From the NCBI GenBank assembly GCA_965220855.1, contig CBDCQY010000001.1, positions 2,914,001-2,978,000 of the forward strand: a stretch of 64,000 bases of DNA. The letters run 5' to 3'. The position numbers and the translations under genes were made by a program. Below the pieces are notes generated by a model. The model did no database searches and had not been told where the DNA came from. It saw nothing but the letters and a program-made list of their open reading frames with translations. Position 1 is the stretch's first letter; each line of letters opens with the position of its first letter. This stretch comes from Bin95 sp965220855. GTDB lineage: Bacteria > Pseudomonadota > Alphaproteobacteria > Bin95. Shown one piece after another: positions 23,409 through 32,007 of this stretch.

Positions 23409-24874
23409 TGCGCGCGCCCGGCCTCGCCAGCATCCGCGCCGGCCTCGCCAAAGGCGCCTTCTCCGCCCTCGAGCTGGTCCGCGACCGGCTGGCGGCCATC
23501 GAGGCGGCGGCGGACCTGAACGCCGTCATCACGCCGATGCCCGAGCGCGCGCTCGCCGCCGCCCGGGCCGCCGACGACCGGCGCGCGCGCGGCGAGCCGG
23601 CGCTCGCCCTCGACGGCCTGCCGATCGCGATCAAGGACCTGTTCTGCACCGAGGGCGTGCGCACCACCGCCGGCTCGGCCATGCTGGCGAACTTCGTCCC
23701 GCCCTACGAATCGCACGTAACCGCGCGGCTCATCGCCGCCGGCGCGGCGCCGCTCGCCAAGACCAATCTCGACGAGTTCGCCATGGGCTCTTCCACCGAG
23801 ACCTCGCATTTCGGCCCGGCGATCAATCCCTGGAAGGCCGCCGGCGACCCCCGCCCGCGCGCGCCGGGCGGCTCCTCCGGCGGCTCGGCCGCGCTGGTGG
23901 CGGCCGGGGCCGCGCCGGCCGCGCTCGGCACCGACACCGGCGGCTCGATCCGCCAGCCGGCGGCCTTTTGCGGCATTGTCGGGCTGAAGCCCACCTATGG
24001 GCGCTGCTCGCGCCGGGGCATCGTCGCCTTTGCCTCCTCGCTCGACCAGGCCGGCCCGATGACCCGCAGCGTGCGCGACGCCGCCATGCTGCTCGCCGTC
24101 ATGGCCGGCCACGACCCGCAGGACTCGACCAGCGCGGCGCGCCCCGTCCCCGATTTCGAGGCCGCGCTCGACCGCGGTGTCCGGGGCCTGCGCATCGGCG
24201 CGCCCCGCGAATATCGCACCGACGCCATGCCGCGCGAGCTGGATGCGCTCTGGGACGCCGGCAAGGCGTGGCTCCGCGACGCCGGCGCGGAGATCGTCGA
24301 TGTCTCGCTGCCGCACACAAGCTACGCGCTGCCGGCCTATTACATCATCGCCCCGGCCGAGGCCTCCTCCAATCTCGCCCGCTATGACGGCGTGCGCTAC
24401 GGCCTGCGCGTCCCGGCCGAGGGCATCGAGCGGCTCTACGCCCGCACCCGGCGCGCCGGCTTCGGGGCGGAGGTGCGCCGCCGGGTGCTGATCGGCGCCT
24501 ATGTGCTCTCCGCCGGCTATTACGACGCCTATTACACCAAGGCCCAGCGCGTAAGGCGGCGCATCCGGGAGGATTTCGAGGAGGCGTTCCGGAGCGTCGA
24601 TGCGCTGCTGACGCCGACCGCCCCCGGCGCCGCCTTCGCGCTCGGCGAGAAGCTGGACGACCCGATCGCCATGTATCTGAACGACGTCTTCACCGTGCCG
24701 GCGAGTCTGGCGGGGCTGCCGGCGGTCTCGGTGCCGGCCGGGCTGGACGCCGCCGGCCTGCCGCTCGGCCTGCAGCTCATCGGCCGGCCCTTCGACGAGG
24801 AGACCATGCTCGCCGCCGCCCGGACGCTGGAGGCCGGCGCCGGCTTCGAACCCGACCCGGATTTCGCCCCGTGA
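23408..24874 (+). CDS. gatA: Aspartyl/glutamyl-tRNA amidotransferase subunit A
   Basis: GatA is the glutaminase/amidase subunit that makes ammonia for the transamidation. The 488-residue protein carries the amidase-signature catalytic triad: Lys in IAIKDLFCTEG, the cis-Ser in PGGSSGGSAA, and the nucleophilic Ser in GTDTGGSIRQPAAF. Length is normal. The start overlaps the gatC stop, and the end overlaps the gatB GTG start. Confidence 0.96.
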   Translation: MRAPGLASIRAGLAKGAFSALELVRDRLAAIEAAADLNAVITPMPERALAAARAADDRRARGEPALALDGLPIAIKDLFCTEGVRTTAGSAMLANFVPPYESHVTARLIAAGAAPLAKTNLDEFAMGSSTETSHFGPAINPWKAAGDPRPRAPGGSSGGSAALVAAGAAPAALGTDTGGSIRQPAAFCGIVGLKPTYGRCSRRGIVAFASSLDQAGPMTRSVRDAAMLLAVMAGHDPQDSTSAARPVPDFEAALDRGVRGLRIGAPREYRTDAMPRELDALWDAGKAWLRDAGAEIVDVSLPHTSYALPAYYIIAPAEASSNLARYDGVRYGLRVPAEGIERLYARTRRAGFGAEVRRRVLIGAYVLSAGYYDAYYTKAQRVRRRIREDFEEAFRSVDALLTPTAPGAAFALGEKLDDPIAMYLNDVFTVPASLAGLPAVSVPAGLDAAGLPLGLQLIGRPFDEETMLAAARTLEAGAGFEPDPDFAP

Positions 24875-26310
24875 GCGCGCTCATCGAGGGGCGGACCGGC
24901 GCCTGGGAATACGCCATCGGCCTCGAAGTCCACGCCCAGGTGGCCTCGGCCGCCAAGCTCTTCTCCGGCGCGCCGACCGCCTTCGGGGCCGAGCCCAACA
25001 GCCAGGTCAGCCTCATCGACGCCGCCATGCCGGGCATGTTGCCGGTCGTCAACCGGGTGTGCATCGAGCAGGCGGTGCGGACCGGCCTCGGCCTCGGCGG
25101 GCAAATCGCGCCGGTCTCGGTGTTCGACCGCAAGAACTATTTCTACCCCGACCTGCCGCAGGGCTATCAGATCTCGCAATATTCCGAGCCGATCGTCACC
25201 GGCGGCGCGGTCGAGCTTCCCGGCCGGCGCGTGCGCATCACACGGCTGCATCTGGAGCAGGACGCCGGCAAGAGCCTGCACGACCGCGACCCCGACCGCA
25301 CGCTGATCGACCTGAACCGGGCCGGCGTGGCGCTGATGGAGATCGTGACCGAGCCGGACCTGCGCAGCCCGGAGGAGGCGGCGGACTTCCTCGCCCGGCT
25401 GCGCGCGCTGCTGCGCTGGCTCGGAACCTGCGACGGCAACATGCAGGAAGGCTCGCTGCGCTGCGACGCCAATGTCTCGGTGCGCCGGCCGGGCGCGCCG
25501 CTCGGCATCCGCGCCGAGATCAAGAATCTGAACTCGCTGCGCTTCCTGCGCGAGGCCATCGCCTTCGAGGGCGAACGCCAGGTGGCGCTCATCGAGGCCG
25601 GCGGCGAGGTCGAGCAGGAAACCCGCCTCTTCGATCCCGACCGGGGCGAGACCCGCGCCATGCGCAGCAAGGAAGACGCGCATGACTATCGCTATTTCCC
25701 CGATCCCGACCTGGCGCCGCTGGAGCTGGACGAGGCCTTCATCGAGACCGTTCGCGCCGCCATGCCGGAACTGCCCGAGGCGCGCCGCGAGCGCTTCGTG
25801 CGCGAGTTCGGCCTGTCCGACAGCGACGCCGGGCTGCTGACCGCCGAGCGCGCCCGCGCCGACTATTTCGAGGCCGCCGCCCAGGGCCGCGACGCCCGGC
25901 CGGTAGCCAACTGGGTCGCCGGCGAGCTGCTCGGGCGGCTGAACCGGGAGGGGCTGGAGATCGAGGCGGCGCCCCTTGCCCCGGCCCGCCTCGGCGAACT
26001 GGTCGATCTGGTCGCCGGCGGCGCGCTTTCCGGGCGCATGGCCCGCGAGGTGTTCGACGCCATGTGGGAGACCGGCCGCCCGGCCGCCGCCATCGTCGAG
26101 GAGCGCGGGCTGGAGCAGATCTCCGACCGGGGCGCGCTGGAGGCGCTGGTGGACGATCTGCTGGCGCGCGAGGCCGACAAGGCGGCGGACTACCGCGCCG
26201 GCAAGACGCGCCTGCTCGGCTTCTTCGTCGGGCAGATCATGAAGGAGACCGGCGGCAAGGCCAATCCGAAACTCGTCAACGCGCTGTTGCGCGACAGGCT
26301 GGAGGCATGA
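24871..26310 (+). CDS. gatB: Aspartyl/glutamyl-tRNA amidotransferase subunit B
   Basis: GatB is the kinase subunit that activates the misacylated tRNA. The 479-residue protein begins YAIGLEVHAQV, has the catalytic-domain signature KNYFYPDLPQGYQISQY, and ends with the YqeY-like helical tail (VGQIMKETGGKANPKLVN). Translation starts at a GTG overlapping the gatA stop by four bases. Its stop overlaps the SDR start by ATGA, so all four genes are probably translated in a coupled way. Confidence 0.96.
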   Translation: MSALIEGRTGAWEYAIGLEVHAQVASAAKLFSGAPTAFGAEPNSQVSLIDAAMPGMLPVVNRVCIEQAVRTGLGLGGQIAPVSVFDRKNYFYPDLPQGYQISQYSEPIVTGGAVELPGRRVRITRLHLEQDAGKSLHDRDPDRTLIDLNRAGVALMEIVTEPDLRSPEEAADFLARLRALLRWLGTCDGNMQEGSLRCDANVSVRRPGAPLGIRAEIKNLNSLRFLREAIAFEGERQVALIEAGGEVEQETRLFDPDRGETRAMRSKEDAHDYRYFPDPDLAPLELDEAFIETVRAAMPELPEARRERFVREFGLSDSDAGLLTAERARADYFEAAAQGRDARPVANWVAGELLGRLNREGLEIEAAPLAPARLGELVDLVAGGALSGRMAREVFDAMWETGRPAAAIVEERGLEQISDRGALEALVDDLLAREADKAADYRAGKTRLLGFFVGQIMKETGGKANPKLVNALLRDRLEA

Positions 26311-27086
26311 GCGGCATGGCGAAGGACAAGGGCGTGCTGATTACCGGCGCGGGCAGCGGCATCGGCGCCGCCTGCGCCAGCGCCTTCGCGGAGGCGGGCG
26401 CGCGGCTGGCGCTCGCCGATATCGACCCGGCGGCGGCCGAGCGGACGGCGGCGGCTGCGGGCGGGGCGGCGGCCGTCATCGAGGCGGATTGCGGCGATGT
26501 CGGCCGGATCGAGGCGATGCTGGACCGGGCGGCGGACGCGCTCGGCGGCCTCGATGTGCTGGTCGCCAATGCCGGCGTCACCCGCCATGCCGACATCATG
26601 GAGCTGACCGAGGCCGACTGGGACCGCATGCACCGGGTGAACGCCAAGGGCGTGTTCTTCTGCCTGCAGGGCGCCGCCCGGCGCATGATCGAGCGCGGCC
26701 GGGGCGGGCGCATCGTCACGATCGCCTCGATCGCCGGGCGCGGCTTCCCGGGCACCTCCAACGCCGCTTACGCCGCCAGCAAGGGCGCGGTCATCTCGCT
26801 CACCCGGACGGCCGCGCAGCAGCTCGGCCGCCATGACATCAATGTAAACGCCGTCTGTCCGGGCGTCACCTTCACCGCCATGGTCGAGCGCCTGGCGCGC
26901 GACCGGGGGGCCGCCCTGGGCGTGACGGAAGCGGAGATGCGCGCGCGCATGGAGGCGCCGATCCCCATCGGGCGCGGCAACGACCCCGCCGACGTGGCCG
27001 CGCTCTGCGTCTTCCTGGCCGGGCCGGGCGCGCGCAACGTCACCGGCCAGGCCTGGAACGTGGATGGCGGTCTGGTGACCAGCTGA
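26307..27086 (+). CDS. SDR family NAD(P)-dependent oxidoreductase
   Basis: This 259-residue classical short-chain dehydrogenase has the cofactor motif TGAGSGIG near residue 15, an aspartate (ADIDP) after the second beta strand that suggests NAD preference, NAGV, and the catalytic YAASK with an upstream Ser (TIASIAG). The substrate cannot be told; it resembles 3-oxoacyl-ACP reductase/diol dehydrogenase types. The start overlaps the gatB stop. A second in-frame ATG at 26316 is an alternative. Confidence 0.85.
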   Translation: MSGMAKDKGVLITGAGSGIGAACASAFAEAGARLALADIDPAAAERTAAAAGGAAAVIEADCGDVGRIEAMLDRAADALGGLDVLVANAGVTRHADIMELTEADWDRMHRVNAKGVFFCLQGAARRMIERGRGGRIVTIASIAGRGFPGTSNAAYAASKGAVISLTRTAAQQLGRHDINVNAVCPGVTFTAMVERLARDRGAALGVTEAEMRARMEAPIPIGRGNDPADVAALCVFLAGPGARNVTGQAWNVDGGLVTS

Positions 27087-27109
27087 GCCGGACGGCGGAC
27101 GGCCCGGCG

Positions 27110-27514
27110 TCATTCACTCGGGCCGCCCTGTCGATCCCGCCGGACCTTGCGCCTGCCCGCGCCCGGACCAGGGATGGCTTCGCCCCGGTCGATCAGCGAC
27201 TTGATGATACGCCCGACGGTGCTTTCGGAGGTCCGCAAGCCCCGCCCGCGCAACAGCAGGAGAACCTTCGCCTTGCCCAGCATCGGGAATTCGGTGCGGA
27301 TCTGGCGGACGGCGGCGACCAGCTCGGGGGACCATGCCGGGTTACGCAGACGCTTCGGACGGGTGGAGCGCCGCTCAGGACGCACTCGCCAGCGATAGAG
27401 CGTAGCACGCGACACGCCGACGACTTGAGCCGCCTCCTCGGCGGTCAAACCTGCCGCCATGGCCTCGCGCCAACGACGCACGGCGTTGCGCCTTTGCTCC
27501 ACTTCACCGCGCAT
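27110..27514 (-). pseudogene. Truncated IS481-type transposase (N-terminal HTH part only)
   Basis: The 134-codon frame encodes the helix-turn-helix N-terminus of IS481-like transposases: AEEAAQVVGVSRATLYRWR, then a winged-helix part (SPELVAAVRQIRTEFP, SESTVGRIIKSL). The rve/DDE integrase core that should follow is absent; the frame ends in an unrelated basic tail. The sequence just upstream (about 27590, minus strand) contains TGTAGG, as seen at the ends of some IS481 elements, but I found no matching right end. It is an inactive remnant between the SDR and D-aminoacylase genes. Confidence 0.6.
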
Positions 27515-27622
27515 CGTCAAGACGATGCGCGATCCCGACGTCTCGCGCAATCCGACGAAGCCAGCCAATAACCTGCATGGCGAATCTCCTACAGGTAAAA
27601 GTTCGATGCTACCCAGTTCCAG

Positions 27623-29221
27623 CTACCCCAGCCGTTCCCCTCGCCGGCGGAGGAGGCGGCCGGGGAGCGCTCCGGTGTGGGCGCCTTCGTGGATGACGAT
27701 GCGGCCGTTGACGATCACCGTGCGCACGCCCGTCGGATAGGTGTGCGGCTCGTCGAAGGTCGCCTCGTCCCGGATCGCGCCGGCGTCGAAGAGCGCGACA
27801 TCGGCGGCCTGGCCGGCGCGCAGCAGGCCCCGGTCCGCCATGCCGAGCGCCTCTGCCGCATTGCCGGTCATCTTGGCGACCGCCTGGGGCAGGCTCAGCA
27901 GCCCCTCCTCGCGCGCATAGCGGCCGAGCACGCGCGGGAAGGTCCCGTAGAGCCTCGGATGCGGCTTGCCCTGCGAGGTGATCCCGTAGGGCGCAACGCA
28001 AGGGCCGTCGGAGCCGACCGTCATCGAGGGCTCGGCCGCGATCCGGCGCACATCCGCCTCCGACATGCTGCGCACCAGGATGCGCGTCGCGCCCCGGTCC
28101 TCCGCCACAAGGTCGAACACCGTCTCCAGCGGGTCGCGGTCGCGCGCGGAAGCGATCTCCGCGATCGTGCGGCCCGGCTCGGCCGCGCCCGGCGAGTTGG
28201 CGATGCGGATATCCTCCCAGCTCTCGATGCGGCCGAAATTGTTGAAGCCGGACTCGGCGATGTTCTGGCGCGCGCGCGAGCGCAATTGCGGGTCCGCCAG
28301 CCGCGCCAGCATGGCGTCGATGCCGCCCTCCTGCAGCCAGAGCGGCAGCAGGAAGCGCAGCGGGTTGCTGGCCCAGTCATAGGGATATTGATCGCAATGC
28401 GTATCGACGCCGCGCGCCCGCGCCTCCGCGAACTGCGCCAGCAGCCGGTCCGCCTCGCCCCAGCGATCCACGCCGGAGAGCTTGAGATGCGCCACCTGGA
28501 CATGGACACCCGCCCGCTCGCCGACCTCGATGGCCTCCGCCACCGCCTCATGCACGCCGTGGCTCTCGTCGCGCACATGGCTCGAATAGCGCCCGCCATG
28601 CGCCTTCAGCACCCGGCCGAGCGCCAGTATCTCCTCCGGCTTCGCATAGCTGCCGGGCGCGGCAAAGAGGCCGGAAGAAAGGCCGAGCGCGCCCGCCTCC
28701 AGCGCCTCCGCCAGCATCTCCTGCATATGCCGGAGCTCCGCCTCCGAGGGGTCGCGATCCTCCATGCCCATCGCCATCAGCCGCAGCGTGTTGTGGCCCG
28801 CCTGCATGACGGCGTTCACCGCGAGCGTCGGCCACGTCTCCATATAGCGCGCGAAGTCGGTCTCCTCGAAGGGCAGCCAGGGCGCGCTCGCGGAGAGATA
28901 ATCGCGCAGCAGCTCCACCTTGCCGGGCAGCGCCGGCGCGACGGAAAAGCCGCAATTGCCGACCACCTCGGTGGTGACGCCCTGGCGGATCTTGCACTCC
29001 GCCATCGGGTTGAGCGGCAGGGTGAAGTCCGAATGGGTGTGGATGTCGATGAAGCCGGGCGCGACGACGAGGCCGTGCGCGTCGAGCTCCACCTCCGCGC
29101 TGCCGGCATAGCCCGCCTCGACGGCCCGGATGCGCCCGTCCCGGATGGCCAGGTCCGCGCGCCGCCCCGGCGCGCCGGTCCCGTCCACGATCTCGCCGCC
29201 CCGGATGAGAATGTCGTCCAT
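27623..29221 (-). CDS. N-acyl-D-amino-acid deacylase (D-aminoacylase)
   Basis: This 532-residue amidohydrolase-superfamily enzyme hydrolyses N-acyl-D-amino acids or similar amides with zinc. Visible ligands are HTH in FIDIHTHSDF, the bridging Cys in GNCGFSVAP, His in SSHVRDESHG and in VQVAHLKLSG, and the catalytic Asp in VGSDGPCVAP. The ATG at 29221 has GGAGG at suitable spacing. It is divergent from the ABC transporter operon with 122 nt between starts, which hints at a shared amide-utilisation function, though the transporter substrate is unknown. Confidence 0.88.
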   Translation of the reverse strand: MDDILIRGGEIVDGTGAPGRRADLAIRDGRIRAVEAGYAGSAEVELDAHGLVVAPGFIDIHTHSDFTLPLNPMAECKIRQGVTTEVVGNCGFSVAPALPGKVELLRDYLSASAPWLPFEETDFARYMETWPTLAVNAVMQAGHNTLRLMAMGMEDRDPSEAELRHMQEMLAEALEAGALGLSSGLFAAPGSYAKPEEILALGRVLKAHGGRYSSHVRDESHGVHEAVAEAIEVGERAGVHVQVAHLKLSGVDRWGEADRLLAQFAEARARGVDTHCDQYPYDWASNPLRFLLPLWLQEGGIDAMLARLADPQLRSRARQNIAESGFNNFGRIESWEDIRIANSPGAAEPGRTIAEIASARDRDPLETVFDLVAEDRGATRILVRSMSEADVRRIAAEPSMTVGSDGPCVAPYGITSQGKPHPRLYGTFPRVLGRYAREEGLLSLPQAVAKMTGNAAEALGMADRGLLRAGQAADVALFDAGAIRDEATFDEPHTYPTGVRTVIVNGRIVIHEGAHTGALPGRLLRRRGERLG

Positions 29222-29343
29222 CGCGCAATCCTCCGGATATCGCCCTCGCGTCACGCGACAGAATAGCGCAGATCGGCGTCCGGGAAATGCGCGTCCGTCG
29301 GGTCAGAATGGGGGAGGCCCGACAGGAGAGGGAGGATCGGGGG

Positions 29344-30372
29344 ATGCGAAGGATCGTGCAGCAGGCGCGCAATCGGGGGGCGTGGGCGGCGATGCTCGCG
29401 CTCATGGCCTGGACCGCCCTGCCGGCGGACGCGGCGGACCGGGCGAGGATCGGCGTGCTGCCCTTCACCTCGCATTCCGCCGCCTTCATCGGCGTCGAGA
29501 AGGGCTATTTCGCGGAGGCCGGGCTCGATGTCGAGCTGGCGACCTTCCAGGCGGCGGGTCCGATGGCGGTCGCGATCGCCTCCAACGACATCGATTTCGG
29601 CGTGACCGCGATTTCCGGCGCGCTCATCAATCTCGCCGCCAAGGGCGCGGTCAAGGTGATCGGCGGCGCGCTCACCGAGGAGAAGGGCGTGGACGGCCAG
29701 AAGATCCTGGCTTCCAACAAGGCCTTCGCCGAGGGCCTCACCTCCCCCGCCGCGCTCAAGGGCCGCAGCTGGGGCATGACCGGCACCGGCTCCTCCTTCC
29801 ACTACATGATCTCGCAGATCGCGGCGAAGGAGGGCTTCAGCGCCGCCGACCTCTCGCTCAAGCCGCTGCAGAAGGTCGGAGCCATCATCGGCGCGCTCAA
29901 GTCCGGCCAGATCGACGCCTGGTCGATCGTGCCCCATATCGCCAAGGGGCTGGCGGGTTCCGGCGGCGCGAAGATCATCGGCGACGTCGCCGACTATATC
30001 GACGGCTATCAGGTGACGGTGATCTTCACCTCGACCCGCAACGCCGCCGAACGGCGCGGGCTGACCGAGCGCTTCCTCGCGGCTTACGGGCGCGGCATCG
30101 CCGACTTCAACGCCGCCATGGTGGACCGCAGCGAAGGCGCCGACGCGCTGGAAGCCACCACAAGGCTCATCCACAAATATGTCTATGCCTCAAGGCCCTA
30201 TGAGAAGGCGGCGGGGCCGATCCAGGCGGGCTCGATGCGCCTGCAGCCGGGCGCGCGCCTCAATCTCGGCTCGGTCGCGCATCAGCTGGCCTGGTTCCAG
30301 TCGGAGGGCCTGGTGGACGGCGCGATGACCGCCGATCGGCTGGTCGATGACAGCTATGTCGAGACCTACTGA
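29344..30372 (+). CDS. ABC transporter substrate-binding protein, NitT/TauT type
   Basis: This 342-residue periplasmic protein has a signal peptide (GAWAAMLALMAWTALPADA) and an SsuA/ThiY/NMT1-like fold: VEKGYFAEAGLDVEL, IASNDIDFGVT and SGALINLAAKGAVKVI. The family binds nitrate, taurine, sulfonates, pyrimidine precursors or aromatic acids; the ligand here is unknown. GGAGG precedes the ATG at 29344. It is first in an operon with the ATPase and permease. Confidence 0.88.
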   Translation: MRRIVQQARNRGAWAAMLALMAWTALPADAADRARIGVLPFTSHSAAFIGVEKGYFAEAGLDVELATFQAAGPMAVAIASNDIDFGVTAISGALINLAAKGAVKVIGGALTEEKGVDGQKILASNKAFAEGLTSPAALKGRSWGMTGTGSSFHYMISQIAAKEGFSAADLSLKPLQKVGAIIGALKSGQIDAWSIVPHIAKGLAGSGGAKIIGDVADYIDGYQVTVIFTSTRNAAERRGLTERFLAAYGRGIADFNAAMVDRSEGADALEATTRLIHKYVYASRPYEKAAGPIQAGSMRLQPGARLNLGSVAHQLAWFQSEGLVDGAMTADRLVDDSYVETY

Positions 30373-30435
30373 GCGCGCCCTCGCCTGGCGATAGCGCGCG
30401 GGCGGGCGAGCGCGAGCGAAAGGGACGGCCCGCGC

Positions 30436-31203
30436 ATGGACTTGCGGATCGAGGGACTGCTCAAGTCCTACGGCGCGCTCGCGGTGCTCGACCGCCTCGA
30501 CCTCACCATCGCCGGCGGCGAGATCCTCTGCATCGTCGGCCCGTCGGGCTGCGGCAAGTCCACATTGCTCCGGCTCCTCGGCGGCCTGGAGGAGCCGAGC
30601 GCCGGGCGGGTGCTGCAGATCGGCAGCCCGCCGGCCGACAGCCTGAACCCGCTCACCTTCATCTTCCAGGACTTCGCGCTGCTGCCCTGGCGGAGCGTGG
30701 AAGGCAATGTGTCGCTGCCGCTGGAGGGGCGCGGCCTCGCCCGGCGGGAGCGCGAGCGCATCGTCGCCGACGTGCTGGCGCGCACCAAGCTCACCGAGTT
30801 TCGCAAGGCCTGGCCGCGCCAGCTTTCCGGCGGCATGAAGCAGCGCGTCGGCATCGCGCGGGCGCTCGCCATGCGCCCGGCCGTGCTGCTGATGGACGAA
30901 CCGCTCTCCGCACTCGACGCCCAGACGCGCGACCTGCTGATCGACGATCTGATCGAGCTTTGGGAGCGCGAACGCTTCACCGGCGTCTATGTGACGCACA
31001 ATCTCGACGAGGCGGTGCGCCTCGGACATCGCATCCTGGTGCTCTCGGGCCGTCCGGGGCGGGCGCGCGACATCCTGCGGCTCGACCTGCCGCTCGCCGG
31101 GCGCCAGGAGCATCCCGAACCCGCCCGGGTCCGCCGGCGGCTCTGGCGGATGCTCCGCGACGAGGCCGACGCGGCGCAGCGCGAGGTGGCGGATGTCCGA
31201 TGA
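30436..31203 (+). CDS. ABC transporter ATP-binding protein, NitT/TauT type
   Basis: This 255-residue ATPase energises import. The Walker A is GPSGCGKST, the Q-loop FQDFALLPW, the signature LSGGMKQR, the Walker B VLLMDEPLSALD and the H-loop YVTHNLDEA. All catalytic motifs are intact. It overlaps the permease start by 11 bases, which implies coupled translation. Confidence 0.93.
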   Translation: MDLRIEGLLKSYGALAVLDRLDLTIAGGEILCIVGPSGCGKSTLLRLLGGLEEPSAGRVLQIGSPPADSLNPLTFIFQDFALLPWRSVEGNVSLPLEGRGLARRERERIVADVLARTKLTEFRKAWPRQLSGGMKQRVGIARALAMRPAVLLMDEPLSALDAQTRDLLIDDLIELWERERFTGVYVTHNLDEAVRLGHRILVLSGRPGRARDILRLDLPLAGRQEHPEPARVRRRLWRMLRDEADAAQREVADVR

Positions 31204-31990
31204 CGCCCCCCGCTGCGTGCCGTTTCGCGGGCGCGGCTTCCGGCCCCGGCCGCTGCCCGCCGTCGGCCTGCTCACCTTTCTGCTGGTCATCGGCGGCTGG
31301 GAGCTCGGCAGCCGCACCGGCTTCATTTCCGCCCTGGTGCTGCCGGCGCCGAGCGAGGTCGCCGGCGCGCTCGGCGAGCTCTGGTCGAGCGGCATGTTGT
31401 GGCAGCATGCGGGCGCGAGCCTTCGCCGGCTGGCGCTCGGCTGGAGCGCGGGCACGGCGCTCGGCGTCGCGCTCGGCTTCGGCATCGGCCTCTTCTCGCT
31501 GCTGCGCGCCGGCGCGGCGCCGCTGGTCGCCGCCATCTTCCCGATCCCCAAGATCGCGCTGCTGCCGCTCTTTATCATCTGGTTCGGCATCGGCGAGGCC
31601 TCCAAGGTCGGGCTGATCCTGTTCGGCACCTTCTTCCCGACGGTGATCGCCACCTATGGCGGGGTCGATAGCGTCGATCGCAATCTCATTCGCATGGGCC
31701 AGTCCTTCGGCCTCGGCTGGTGGTCGATCCTGCGCAAGATCGTGCTGCCGGGCGCGCTGCCGGCGATCCTCTCGGGCATGCGGATCACGGCCGCGATCGC
31801 CATCATCCTGATCGTTGCAGCCGAGCTGATCGCGGCGGAAGTCGGCATCGGGGCCTATATCCAGATGGCCGGCTCGCTGTTCGCCACCGACCAGCTGGTC
31901 GCCGGCGTGCTGATCCTGTCGCTGATCGGGCTGGCGGCCAACGGGCTGATCAACGCGGCCGAGCGCTATTTCCTGCGCTGGCGGGGCTGA
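31193..31990 (+). CDS. ABC transporter permease, NitT/TauT type
   Basis: This 265-residue inner-membrane permease has about six helices and the BPD_transp_1 signature. The EAA-type loop that contacts the ATPase lies at SFGLGWWSILRKIVLPGALP. With the preceding two genes it forms a complete importer. It ends just before the 3' end of mutL on the opposite strand. Confidence 0.9.
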   Translation: MSDDAPRCVPFRGRGFRPRPLPAVGLLTFLLVIGGWELGSRTGFISALVLPAPSEVAGALGELWSSGMLWQHAGASLRRLALGWSAGTALGVALGFGIGLFSLLRAGAAPLVAAIFPIPKIALLPLFIIWFGIGEASKVGLILFGTFFPTVIATYGGVDSVDRNLIRMGQSFGLGWWSILRKIVLPGALPAILSGMRITAAIAIILIVAAELIAAEVGIGAYIQMAGSLFATDQLVAGVLILSLIGLAANGLINAAERYFLRWRG

Positions 31991-32007
31991 GCCGGCGCGG
32001 AGGGGAG

